A stretch of DNA of 64,000 nt from Clostridiales bacterium. Its GTDB lineage: Bacteria > Bacillota > Clostridia > Saccharofermentanales > Saccharofermentanaceae. Shown here one piece after another: positions 1-7,533 of this stretch (position 1 is its first letter; every line of letters starts with the position of its first letter). The notes beneath the pieces were generated by a model that saw only the letters and a program-made list of their open reading frames with translations, ran no database searches and was not told the DNA's origin. The position numbers and the translations under genes were made by a program. The stretch spans positions 1 through 64,000 of the forward strand of contig JAFWDK010000012.1 of NCBI GenBank assembly GCA_017513085.1. Reading direction: 5' to 3'.

Positions 1-336
1 CTCCCGTCTTACCTGATGCAGATCGAGAGCATACCGGTAAACAAGAGCGGAAAACTTGATAAGAGAGCCTTGCCTGAGATAGAAGCAAGGACAGGAAATG
101 AGTATGTAGCACCGAGAAATGAGACAGAAGAAACAATCTGTGAATTGTTTGCACAAGTATTGGAAAGAGAAAACATTGGTGTTGATGACGATTTCTTTGA
201 ATTAGGAGGACATTCGATCAATGTGGTAAGACTTGAGATGCTCTTGACGCAGATGGGATATGAGGTCAACATACCGATGATCTTCGATAATCCTACTCCG
301 AGAAGCCTGGCCGAGAAGATCGATACAGGGAGGTAA
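1..336 (+). CDS. Non-ribosomal peptide synthetase, C-terminal fragment (end of A domain plus PCP)
   Basis: The reading frame is open from base 1, so the protein starts outside the window; only its last 111 residues are visible. They show the end of an adenylation domain, with the conserved A10 motif (N-x-S-G-K-L-D-K) carrying the catalytic lysine, followed by a peptidyl carrier protein. The carrier motif DDFFELGGHS places the phosphopantetheine-bearing serine at codon 72 of the fragment (bases 214-216). No thioesterase or condensation domain follows, so chain release must be done elsewhere, possibly by the thioesterase at 2812. The FkbH-like gene starts only 8 bp after the stop codon, so this is the upstream member of the same operon. 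The family assignment is secure; the substrate cannot be read because the specificity pocket lies outside the window. Confidence 0.93.
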   Translation, partial: LPSYLMQIESIPVNKSGKLDKRALPEIEARTGNEYVAPRNETEETICELFAQVLERENIGVDDDFFELGGHSINVVRLEMLLTQMGYEVNIPMIFDNPTPRSLAEKIDTGR

Positions 337-344
337 GTACAGTA

Positions 345-2141
345 ATGTTGAACGATACTTATGATGCAACTTTAATACTGAATGAAGCAATGAAGTATGC
401 ACGCAAGTTAAAAAAACAGAAAACAGAAGAATCTGTGGAGCCTGAGAAGACAAAGATAGCCATACTCGGTTCGTACAGTATACAGTTTTTCAGGATAATC
501 TTGCAGTATATGCTCCATAAAGAAGGAATAGTAACGGATGTCTATGAGGGAGACTACAACGGCATCGATATGGCGTTGCTCGATCCGGAGTCAGAGTTTT
601 ACAAGTTTCAAGCTGATGTGGTGATAATCCTGCCTTATCATGAGGATGTGAAAACTCTTCCAAACCCTTTTGAACAGACTGAATCTATAGACAAGAAGAT
701 CGATTCAGTGATCTCACACTATGCCGATTCATGGAAGAGGATAAATGACAGGATGAATTGCCATATCCTGCAGGCTAACTTTGTTATTCCGAATCTGACA
801 TCGCTCGGGATCCTGGAATCCAATTATGAGTTCTCGTATACGCATTTCCTTAAGAAGATCAACCTGTTGCTGGAGGAAAAACGCGCCTCTAACGTGACGA
901 TCATCGATATGGATCAGATGGCCTCACGTGTCGGAAAGAACAACTGGTTTGATCATTCTGCGTATTTTATGAACAAAGCCGGTTTCAGTATGGATCATAT
1001 GCCTTATGCAGTGAAGACCTTTGTCGATGCGATCAAAGCACTTAGAGGAAAGATACGCAAGTGTCTGGTACTGGATCTTGATAATACACTCTGGGGTGGC
1101 GTTGTAGCGGAATGTAATTATGATGGTATCCTCCTCGATCCGAATCAGGCTGAAGGTGAAGCATATCGTGCATTTCAGCAATATATCCTGAACCTCAGGA
1201 AACGCGGTGTTATCCTGGCGGTATGCAGCAAAAATGATGAGCCGGTAGCCAAAGAGCCTTTCGAAAAGAATGAGAACATGATACTGCATCTTTCGGACAT
1301 CTCCTGTTTTACAGCGAATTGGAATGACAAGGTCAGCAATATCAAACTGATCGCCCGTGAACTGAATATCGGCACGGACAGCATGGTCTTTGTTGATGAC
1401 AATCCGGCAGAAAGGGAGATAGTAAGACAATTCATGCCTGAGGTATTGGTCGTAGATCTTCCTGAAGATGTCGCGTATTATCGTACGGCACTGGAAGAGG
1501 CCGGCGCTTTTGACTGGATCCAGATAACAAAGGATGATATTTCACGTACGGAGTATTACGTGGAAGGAAAGAAAAGGGAAGATTTCCTGATGAGCTTTTC
1601 TGATTATGACGATTATCTGCAAGCACTGGAAATGGAAGGGAATGTATATGATCTGGATGAGAGCAACATTCCGAGATTCGTTCAGTTGATAAACAAATCA
1701 AATCAGTTCAATCTAAGGACAAGACGTTATAACGAAGCCGAGATTCGAAGCATGATCTCGGATGATCAGTATGCACTTCTTTTTGTAAAAATCAAGGACA
1801 GGTTTTCTGATTACGGATTGATATCTTGTGTTATCCTAAAAAAAGTGGGAATGGATTGTTTTATCGATACGTGGTTGATGAGTTGCCGTGTCTTGAAGAG
1901 AAAAATAGAGAATATGGTCTGCGAACGGATCAGAGCAGTAGCGAATGAATGGCAGTGTACTTCCATAATAGGTGAATATATTCCTACGGCAAAGAATGGT
2001 ATGGTAAGTAAACTGTATGAAGAACTTGGGTTTGAGTCAGTTGATACGCATATATGCAAGACTTCCGAAGAGAGCCGCATATATGTTTTGAAGACAGATT
2101 CGGATAATAAATTAAATTACTATATAAAACATGTAGATTGA
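345..2141 (+). CDS. FkbH-like HAD-family protein (glyceryl-carrier-protein synthase type)
   Basis: A 598-residue protein with the FkbH layout. The N-terminal part (about 30-230) is SGNH/helical-like; the middle is a HAD-IIIC phosphatase-like domain with the motif DLDNTLWGG, whose aspartates are D244 and D246, and a second acidic motif VFVDDNPAE; the C-terminal part (about 430-598) is a GNAT-like domain with the family signature NQFNLRTRRY. FkbH proteins are known to take 1,3-bisphosphoglycerate, remove a phosphate and load the glyceryl unit onto a carrier protein. A free ACP follows 15 bp downstream, which fits that role well. The start has a GGGAGG ribosome binding site. That this enzyme makes a glyceryl-S-ACP is family knowledge plus context; the product of the cluster is not known. 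Confidence 0.88.
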   Translation: MLNDTYDATLILNEAMKYARKLKKQKTEESVEPEKTKIAILGSYSIQFFRIILQYMLHKEGIVTDVYEGDYNGIDMALLDPESEFYKFQADVVIILPYHEDVKTLPNPFEQTESIDKKIDSVISHYADSWKRINDRMNCHILQANFVIPNLTSLGILESNYEFSYTHFLKKINLLLEEKRASNVTIIDMDQMASRVGKNNWFDHSAYFMNKAGFSMDHMPYAVKTFVDAIKALRGKIRKCLVLDLDNTLWGGVVAECNYDGILLDPNQAEGEAYRAFQQYILNLRKRGVILAVCSKNDEPVAKEPFEKNENMILHLSDISCFTANWNDKVSNIKLIARELNIGTDSMVFVDDNPAEREIVRQFMPEVLVVDLPEDVAYYRTALEEAGAFDWIQITKDDISRTEYYVEGKKREDFLMSFSDYDDYLQALEMEGNVYDLDESNIPRFVQLINKSNQFNLRTRRYNEAEIRSMISDDQYALLFVKIKDRFSDYGLISCVILKKVGMDCFIDTWLMSCRVLKRKIENMVCERIRAVANEWQCTSIIGEYIPTAKNGMVSKLYEELGFESVDTHICKTSEESRIYVLKTDSDNKLNYYIKHVD

Positions 2142-2156
2142 GAGGAGGAGAAAGTT

Positions 2157-2390
2157 ATGAGTATTCTTGAAGAGTTACAGGATATTTTCAGAGACATTTT
2201 TGATGATGAGGAGTTGGTGATCTCCGAGGAAACCTCGGCAGCTGATATTGATGATTGGGATTCTCTCGTTAATATACAACTCATGGTTACGATTTGCAAA
2301 CATTTTGATGTGCGAATGACAACTCAGGAAATATCAGGATTTGAGAATGTAGGTGATATCGTCGATTGTATCAAGGGAAAGATTGGATAA
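2157..2390 (+). CDS. Free-standing acyl carrier protein
   Basis: A 77-residue acidic protein of ACP size. The helix-II motif reads W-D-S-L, with S36 as the expected phosphopantetheine attachment site, and the flanking pattern DIDDWDSL is typical of carrier proteins that partner FkbH enzymes. A strong ribosome binding site (GAGGAGGAG) precedes the start. It lies between the FkbH-like gene and a VOC-fold gene with very short gaps, so the likely job is to carry the glyceryl or derived unit made by the FkbH-like protein. It is too divergent and too specialised in context to be the fatty-acid ACP of the cell. Confidence 0.9.
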   Translation: MSILEELQDIFRDIFDDEELVISEETSAADIDDWDSLVNIQLMVTICKHFDVRMTTQEISGFENVGDIVDCIKGKIG

Positions 2391-2401
2391 GGTATAGAAA
2401 A

Positions 2402-2788
2402 ATGAAACTACATCATATCGGAATAGCTACAACGAACATAGAGGATACAATCGAGAGGCTGAAGAATAATACTGATATAGAAAGCGTAAGTCAGACCGTG
2501 TATGATCCTGAGCAGAACGCAAACCTGTGTATGGTTAAGATCAAATATGGAACGGACATCGAACTGATCCAGGGCGAAGTAGTAAGCAAAATGATTAAAA
2601 AAGGACAGTATCTTTACCATCTTTGTTGGGAAACTGAGGATATCGAAGCTCAGATTCAGCAACTGATCGATGCCGGAGGAATGGTCGTAACCCCTCTGAA
2701 AAAATCAGTGCTGTTTGACGGGCGACGTGTAGCATTTGTTATGACCAACCTGGGATTAACCGAATTGGTCGAGTCCTACTTGCAATAA
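2402..2788 (+). CDS. VOC (glyoxalase / methylmalonyl-CoA epimerase-fold) protein
   Basis: A 128-residue protein. An in-frame upstream ATG at 2366 would overlap the ACP gene; the ATG at 2402, giving the normal family N-terminus MKLHHIGIA, is the better start. It has the two beta-alpha-beta-beta-beta repeats of the vicinal oxygen chelate fold, and likely metal ligands are visible: a His in HHIGIA, a second His in YHLCWE, and a Glu near the C-terminus (LTELVE). The pattern is close to methylmalonyl-CoA epimerase and to VOC proteins found beside FkbH and ACP genes. In this operon it may epimerise, isomerise or eliminate on the ACP-bound three-carbon unit. That role is inference; the fold is well supported. 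Confidence 0.8.
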   Translation: MKLHHIGIATTNIEDTIERLKNNTDIESVSQTVYDPEQNANLCMVKIKYGTDIELIQGEVVSKMIKKGQYLYHLCWETEDIEAQIQQLIDAGGMVVTPLKKSVLFDGRRVAFVMTNLGLTELVESYLQ

Positions 2789-2811
2789 TATATTAATACG
2801 GAGAAAGTGTT

Positions 2812-3543
2812 ATGAAAAAAGCAACGATCTATTATTTCCTATATGCAGGAGCTTCTACGGCTACAGTTAGGTCATGGAGTAAAAAATTCAGTGACGGTGT
2901 GGAACTTAAGGTCATCGATTATCCGGGGCATGGAAAGAGAAGTAAGGAGAAGTTCCTTGATTCTTCAGAAGAATTATGCAATGACATTTATAACATACTT
3001 AAACAGGAACAGAAGGAGGGGGAAGGTGATTATTATTTGGCGGGACATTGCTTGGGTGCACTGATAAGCTTCAGACTCTGCCAGATGATTGAAAAAGATA
3101 AACAGATCAAACTGCCCCGACGCATATTTGTTTCCGGTCACGGCGCACCCGATAAGGTCGTAATTGAAGGCCTGTACAAAATGAATGATGAAGAGCTTTT
3201 GGCTAATCAGAAAAACGTCGGATTGATACCGCCGGAACTGTTCGAAGATGATTATATCGATTATGTCAAGATGATGCTTCTTCCGGTGATTCGCCATGAC
3301 TCGATGGCATATGAGAGTTTTACCTCGGAGCCCTGTCCTATATCTGTTCCCGTCACTGCTATTAATGGGCTTAAAGACTGGAAGAGCCCCCAAGATGAAG
3401 TGTTGCGTTGGAAACAGTTTACTACTGACGAAGTAAAGTTTGTAAATTATGATGAAGAGCATTTCTTTGTTACTTCCATGACGGATACTTACTTGGCTGA
3501 GATCAACGAGACTGTTGTTAAAGAATCAGGACTGAACATATAA
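2812..3543 (+). CDS. Type II thioesterase (alpha/beta hydrolase, GrsT-like) with Cys nucleophile
   Basis: A 243-residue protein of the type II thioesterase family that edits or releases chains from carrier proteins. The order of motifs is normal: an N-terminal Y-x-G-A-S oxyanion region, DYPGHG in place of the usual PGR/PGH, a nucleophile elbow, and a catalytic histidine in DEEHFFV (H217). The elbow reads G-H-C-L-G, so the nucleophile is C80 (codon TGC at 3049-3051) where the family normally has serine. Cysteine nucleophiles occur in some NRPS release thioesterases that make strained or energetically costly bonds, so this may not be a simple hydrolase. It sits between the VOC gene and the A-PCP gene, in the same operon, with a good ribosome binding site. 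Confidence 0.88.
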   Translation: MKKATIYYFLYAGASTATVRSWSKKFSDGVELKVIDYPGHGKRSKEKFLDSSEELCNDIYNILKQEQKEGEGDYYLAGHCLGALISFRLCQMIEKDKQIKLPRRIFVSGHGAPDKVVIEGLYKMNDEELLANQKNVGLIPPELFEDDYIDYVKMMLLPVIRHDSMAYESFTSEPCPISVPVTAINGLKDWKSPQDEVLRWKQFTTDEVKFVNYDEEHFFVTSMTDTYLAEINETVVKESGLNI

Positions 3544-3573
3544 CACGTAGTAAAGAGAATTAGGAGAGTAAAA

Positions 3574-5409
3574 ATGTGCATACTATATGGAAATGATAGA
3601 GATACAAAGACGATTACACTTATTGATTTGATCGAAAATGCGGCAAAACGTTTCCCTCAAAATGAAGCTTTGCGATTCGGAAATGAAAGACTGAATTATG
3701 AGGAAATGGTTGCGAGAACTACAGATCTGGCAGCTTATCTCCAAGATCTCGGAGTGAAGAGGGAGACTCTTGTGGGAATCTATATGGACAGATCTGAAAA
3801 AATGATCGTGTCGATCCTGGCTGTTATCAAGGCTGGAGGAGCATATGTTCCGCTCGATCCGATGCATCCTGCCAAACGCAATATGAGTATCATTGAACAG
3901 GTAGGCATTAATGTTGTTTTGACGGAGACTAAATACAAAGATGTTTTCGCGCAGGTCGACAATGCGATCTGTGTTGACGGTATTTGGAACGATCTTGGGA
4001 AGCGTGGTCTTTGCTGTGAAAAATTACTTGAAGGCGGAAGTCAACTCTCATATGTTATCTTTACATCAGGCTCGACGGGTAATCCTAAGGGCGTGCAGAT
4101 AGAACACGAAGGAATGGTTAATTATCTTCTGAGTTTGAGTGAAAGACTCGGATTGGACAGCACGACACGTGGGGTATCCGTTGTTACGATCACGTTCGAT
4201 CTTTCAGTCTCGGAGATATATCCTCCTTTGATCAACGGAGGTTTGCTGATTGTTGCTGATCAGCAAACAACCAAAGACGGAACGAAACTTTTAGAATTGT
4301 TCAAAAATGAAAATGTGAATTTCTGCGCGTTCACGCCTTCTACGGCGTATATGCTGCTCGAGACGGATAGTGTCGATCTTACAGGCATGAAGATGTTGAT
4401 CGGAGGCGAGCCGTGGGGCATAAAACTTGCACATAAATTGTTGGATAGTGGATGCGAACAGTTATGGAATGCATACGGACCGACCGAGACAACCGTCTTT
4501 TCTACAATGACAAGATTGACCAAGGCTAATTCGACGGTTTTCATCGGTCTGCCGATCGAGCAGACAAGTATTTATGTCCTTGATGATCAGATGAATCCTG
4601 TTGAAATAGGACAAGAGGGAAATCTCTATATTGGTGGTATCGGCCTTGCAAGGGGATATTATAACAATCCGGAACTGACATCAGAGAAATTCATAGAAGA
4701 CCCGATCGATCCGTCAAAAGGCAGGATATATTCAACTGGAGATATCGTTAAGTATAATGGCCCGGATCAGATCATTTATGTTGGAAGAAGCGATTTCCAG
4801 GTAAAAGTACACGGATACAGAATCGAACTTGGAGAGATAGAGGTTGCCTTGGAGAAGTTAAGTGAAGTGGAGCAGGCTGTTGTGGTCGTTTCCGGGCAGG
4901 ATGAGACTGCGTGTATATGCGCATTCCTTAAGACCGAGGGAGGAAAACAGCTTCCTGTTGACGATGTAAGGCGTCACTGTGAGAATCTGCTTCCCTATTA
5001 TATGATTCCGAGTATTTATTCCTTTGTTGAGGATTATCCTAAGACAGGCACTTTCAAGGTCGACAGAAAGAAATTGATGGCTATGGTCAAAACCAATCCT
5101 CAAAGCAAAACTGAATATGTCGGCCCGAGAAATGAGATAGAAGAAGAAATCCAGAGCATTTGGAAAGAATTGCTTGATATGGATCAGATCAGTGTGGTTG
5201 ATGATTTCTTTGAGATCGGAGGTCATTCGCTTCTGGCCAATAGAATGGTCAATAGATTAAACAAAGCATTCGGCTCGACGATTTCCATAGCCGAGATCTT
5301 CACCAAGAAAATCACGATTGAGGAAATGGCAGTTCTTGTTGAGGAAAACATCCTTTCCGGACTCTCAGAAGAGGAATTGGCAGCATTGTTGGGAGAAGAA
5401 CAAGAATGA
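3574..5409 (+). CDS. Free-standing NRPS A-PCP protein
   Basis: A 611-residue protein with one adenylation domain (about 15-510) and one peptidyl carrier domain (about 525-600). Visible motifs are A3 FTSGSTGNPKG (from F163), A5 NAYGPTETT, A7 YSTGD, A8 GRSDFQVKVHGYRIELGEIE, and A10 TFKVDRKKL with its lysine. The carrier serine is S552 in EIGGHSLL. No condensation or thioesterase domain is present, so it activates and tethers one amino acid for use by a partner. A hand alignment of the specificity pocket gives roughly D-L-S-A-L-G-A-V-F-K, which I do not recognise; treat this as uncertain. The gene overlaps the glycosyltransferase by 4 bases (ATGA), which suggests coupled translation. Confidence 0.92.
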   Translation: MCILYGNDRDTKTITLIDLIENAAKRFPQNEALRFGNERLNYEEMVARTTDLAAYLQDLGVKRETLVGIYMDRSEKMIVSILAVIKAGGAYVPLDPMHPAKRNMSIIEQVGINVVLTETKYKDVFAQVDNAICVDGIWNDLGKRGLCCEKLLEGGSQLSYVIFTSGSTGNPKGVQIEHEGMVNYLLSLSERLGLDSTTRGVSVVTITFDLSVSEIYPPLINGGLLIVADQQTTKDGTKLLELFKNENVNFCAFTPSTAYMLLETDSVDLTGMKMLIGGEPWGIKLAHKLLDSGCEQLWNAYGPTETTVFSTMTRLTKANSTVFIGLPIEQTSIYVLDDQMNPVEIGQEGNLYIGGIGLARGYYNNPELTSEKFIEDPIDPSKGRIYSTGDIVKYNGPDQIIYVGRSDFQVKVHGYRIELGEIEVALEKLSEVEQAVVVVSGQDETACICAFLKTEGGKQLPVDDVRRHCENLLPYYMIPSIYSFVEDYPKTGTFKVDRKKLMAMVKTNPQSKTEYVGPRNEIEEEIQSIWKELLDMDQISVVDDFFEIGGHSLLANRMVNRLNKAFGSTISIAEIFTKKITIEEMAVLVEENILSGLSEEELAALLGEEQE

Positions 5410-6731
5410 AAAATGTGATCCTGACGACAAACCTGACCGGCGGCGATGTATTGCCGTTTATTCGCTTCGGCAGACTTCTTAGCGAAGAAGGATATAAAGT
5501 CTCAATCGTTACGCACTGCATTTATGAAAAGACGGCGTTGCAGAACGGATTGGATTTTTATGCAGCGGATGATTTGGAAGAATACGAAGCGATGAGTCGA
5601 GATCTATGTTTGCTCTCTGATCCGATAAATCATAAGGATGATTATGTAAGGTTCAATGAGAAGTATCATGGAAAAGAGCAGCTTTTGCGCGAAATAAACA
5701 TTCTGGACAGCTTATGTGATGATGAGAGTGTAATCATCACAAGGTATCGAACAGGCATTTCCGGTATGTTAGTAGCTGAGAAAAGGTCACTTCCGTATGC
5801 GCCTTTGATCCTTGCACCAAATTATTTCTCGCACATGGAACTTCATAATCAGATCATGGGAAAGGAAATGGCGGAAGAGATCAATAAGGTTAGACAGTCG
5901 TTGGATCTGGAACCGATCACTGACTGGAAGGACTGGCTGTATTCTCCCAGACTTTTCTTGTGTGGTTGGCCGGAATGGTTCGCTCAACCGGATGAGACAT
6001 GGCCAGATAATACCCTGAGTATCGGTTTTTTGGAGAGAAAAGAGGACGATGTTTTCGGCCCTGAATATGATGAAGTGTTTGGTTTTATTGACTCTGCTCA
6101 TCAAGAAGGGAAGAAGGTCGTCATAATCACTGGAGGAAGCAGCAGAATCTACAGTAAGGAACTATACACAACGTCTATTCAGGCATGCTTGTTGGCCAAT
6201 GTAAATGCGATCGTAGTTACTCCGTTTAAGGATTATGTGCCTGATGATCTTCCAGATTCGATGATGTGGGCAAAGAATATCCGACTTGCAAAGATAATGA
6301 ACCGAGCAGATCTTATCATTCATCATGGAGGCATGGGCACGATAAATGAGTCTGTTGATGCCGCGATCCCTCAAATAATTATGCCGCATCTTATTGACGG
6401 ACCTGATAATGCAGACCGTCTCGCGAGGTTGGGATTAGCTCAGAAGTTTTCGCCCAAGCAGTGGGATCCAATACTGATTGCGAATGCTATATCCAATACG
6501 TACTCGGATCAAATACACGAGACATGTTTGAAATATCAGAAAATCAATGCAGAGGTATATGGCAGGAAGATCTGGAGAGATGCTATTTCAAAAATCCCCC
6601 CATATTCTTTACCAAAGCAAAAATCATCAGTTTCCGACAGCCCTGCATCAAATGACGCACTAAAGCCTAAACTGACAAAGCAGCAGCTCATGGAGATAAT
6701 CAGGAAGCGAAAAGAAAAAGGTGGACAATAA
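5406..6731 (+). CDS. UGT/MGT-type glycosyltransferase (GT1 family)
   Basis: A 441-residue protein with the two-domain GT-B layout of macrolide- and sterol-type glycosyltransferases. The N-terminus (TTNLTGGDVLPFIRFGRLL) is the usual acceptor-side start, and the donor-binding signature is clear near residue 306: HHGGMGT, then DGPDNADRLARLG. It has no signal peptide, and the C-terminal 40 residues are charged. It is the last gene of the thiotemplate operon, overlapping the A-PCP gene by 4 bases, and probably attaches a sugar to the finished small molecule. The sugar donor cannot be read from the sequence. There is no clear terminator after it, only a short perfect hairpin at 6782-6802. Confidence 0.88.
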   Translation: MKNVILTTNLTGGDVLPFIRFGRLLSEEGYKVSIVTHCIYEKTALQNGLDFYAADDLEEYEAMSRDLCLLSDPINHKDDYVRFNEKYHGKEQLLREINILDSLCDDESVIITRYRTGISGMLVAEKRSLPYAPLILAPNYFSHMELHNQIMGKEMAEEINKVRQSLDLEPITDWKDWLYSPRLFLCGWPEWFAQPDETWPDNTLSIGFLERKEDDVFGPEYDEVFGFIDSAHQEGKKVVIITGGSSRIYSKELYTTSIQACLLANVNAIVVTPFKDYVPDDLPDSMMWAKNIRLAKIMNRADLIIHHGGMGTINESVDAAIPQIIMPHLIDGPDNADRLARLGLAQKFSPKQWDPILIANAISNTYSDQIHETCLKYQKINAEVYGRKIWRDAISKIPPYSLPKQKSSVSDSPASNDALKPKLTKQQLMEIIRKRKEKGGQ

Positions 6732-6781
6732 GTTCGTGGTGGACTTTAAAATGTGTTCTGGATTCCGCCAGCCTGTCCATG

Positions 6782-6802
6782 CCACTAAAATTGTTTTAGT
6801 GG
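6782..6802. promoter_or_regulatory. Perfect 9-bp inverted repeat upstream of the glutaredoxin-like gene
   Basis: Arms CCACTAAAA and TTTTAGTGG are separated by TTG. There is no T-run after it, so it is a poor terminator. It lies about 15 bp upstream of the putative -35 box of the next gene, a normal place for an operator. Either reading, operator or mRNA 3' hairpin of the glycosyltransferase, is possible. Confidence 0.5.
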
Positions 6803-6816
6803 AGACGTAGTTTGCG

Positions 6817-6844
6817 TTGTCAAATAAAGGATGAAAACTCTAAT
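6817..6844 (+). promoter_or_regulatory. Putative housekeeping promoter of the glutaredoxin-like gene
   Basis: TTGTCA (6817-6822) and TCTAAT (6839-6844) are spaced by 16 bp, close to the standard bacterial consensus. The start codon is at 6889, leaving a leader of about 40 nt. Assigned by eye only. Confidence 0.4.
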
Positions 6845-6888
6845 ACAATTATATTGCAATATCTTTTTGAAAAATGGAGGTATAAACT

Positions 6889-7122
6889 ATGGATCTGAAA
6901 CTTTACAAATTTGACAGCTGCCCCTATTGCCAGAAAGTGTTCCACGAAATCGAAGCACAAGGAAGAACAGACATTGAATATAGAGACATTCGCGAAAACA
7001 AAGAGTATTACCAGGAACTGCTTCGAGTAGGCGGAATCGATCAGGTCCCCTGCCTATTTATCGATGGCAAACCACTCTATGAAAGCGACGATATCGTACA
7101 GTGGCTGAGAGAGCATAGGTAA
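6889..7122 (+). CDS. Glutaredoxin-like / GST N-terminal-like thioredoxin-fold protein
   Basis: A 77-residue single-domain thioredoxin-fold protein. It has the dithiol active site CPYC (C11 and C14) near the N-terminus, the cis-proline region QVPCLFIDG, and the C-terminal helix beginning ESDDIVQWL, as in glutaredoxins and the N-terminal domain of glutathione S-transferases. The length is the usual one for a small glutaredoxin. The start has a clear GGAGG ribosome binding site. It stands alone between the thiotemplate cluster and the exported-protein region and has its own likely promoter and a terminator. The reductant in a clostridial host may be something other than glutathione; that is inference. 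Confidence 0.9.
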   Translation: MDLKLYKFDSCPYCQKVFHEIEAQGRTDIEYRDIRENKEYYQELLRVGGIDQVPCLFIDGKPLYESDDIVQWLREHR

Positions 7123-7160
7123 AGAAGAGATACAGTTCTAGCGTATAGATTAATTCATTC

Positions 7161-7199
7161 AAGAAGGCGGTTCCAAGATACAAGGGAACTGCCTTCTTT
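7161..7199 (+). terminator. Rho-independent terminator-like hairpin after the glutaredoxin-like gene
   Basis: Arms AAGAAGGC-G-GTTCC and GGAAC-T-GCCTTCTT enclose a short loop and run into TTTGGTTTT. The same hairpin with flanks recurs at 11544-11582, and a decayed copy is present at 20832-20873. Confidence 0.6.
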
Positions 7200-7417
7200 G
7201 GTTTTGACATATTATCGATGTCAGACTTTAAAAAACTCAAAAAACTAGTTGGAGAAATTAGAGTCTGGAGGCAGGTATGGACAGGAGCACCTATGAGATC
7301 CGGTTAGCACAGTAGATGAAGATCATGGAAGAGTGTTCGAGGCGCCCTAGTGAAATGACAGTAACAGCATCTACAAATCTCTATATCTCTGATTTGTGGT
7401 TTTGACATATTATCGAT
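7200..7417. repeat. Segment bounded by a perfect 20-bp direct repeat
   Basis: The 20-mer GGTTTTGACATATTATCGAT occurs at 7200-7219 and again at 7398-7417, bracketing 178 bp. The equivalent place upstream of the next paralogue (11583-11600) has one related copy and no insert, so the 178 bp look inserted or duplicated between the repeats. Inside are only two 29-codon open frames (from 7218 and 7316) that I do not recognise, and a short CAGACT/AGTCTG pairing near 7222-7267. No gene is supported in this stretch. Confidence 0.6.
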
Positions 7418-7450
7418 CTGTAAACTTTCATGGTAAAACCTGAAAAATCG

Positions 7451-7500
7451 CTGCTATTCTAAGAACAGCAGTTTAAGAGAGCCTTGAGCAGGCTCTCTTA
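7451..7500 (+). promoter_or_regulatory. Two-hairpin leader element, copy A
   Basis: Hairpin 1 (7451-7471) has arms CTGCTATTC and GAACAGCAG around TAA, pairing 8 of 9. Hairpin 2 (7474-7500) has perfect 10-bp arms TAAGAGAGCC and GGCTCTCTTA around the 7-nt loop TTGAGCA. The GGAGGAGG ribosome binding site begins 15 nt later. Related copies stand before the genes at 11724, 14612 and 17985. The TATTCT within hairpin 1 also fits an extended -10 box, so a promoter role is an alternative. Confidence 0.65.
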
Positions 7501-7533
7501 ATATCAATTGTATTGGAGGAGGGTGATACTGTG

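Noticed and set aside
7218-7404. Two 29-codon frames in the 178-bp insert
   Set aside because: No family similarity and no ribosome binding site; too short to support as genes.
7472-7512. Hairpin 2 of the leader read as a Rho-independent terminator
   Set aside because: No T-run follows the stem in any copy (TTAAT then mixed bases), and the ribosome binding site follows closely.
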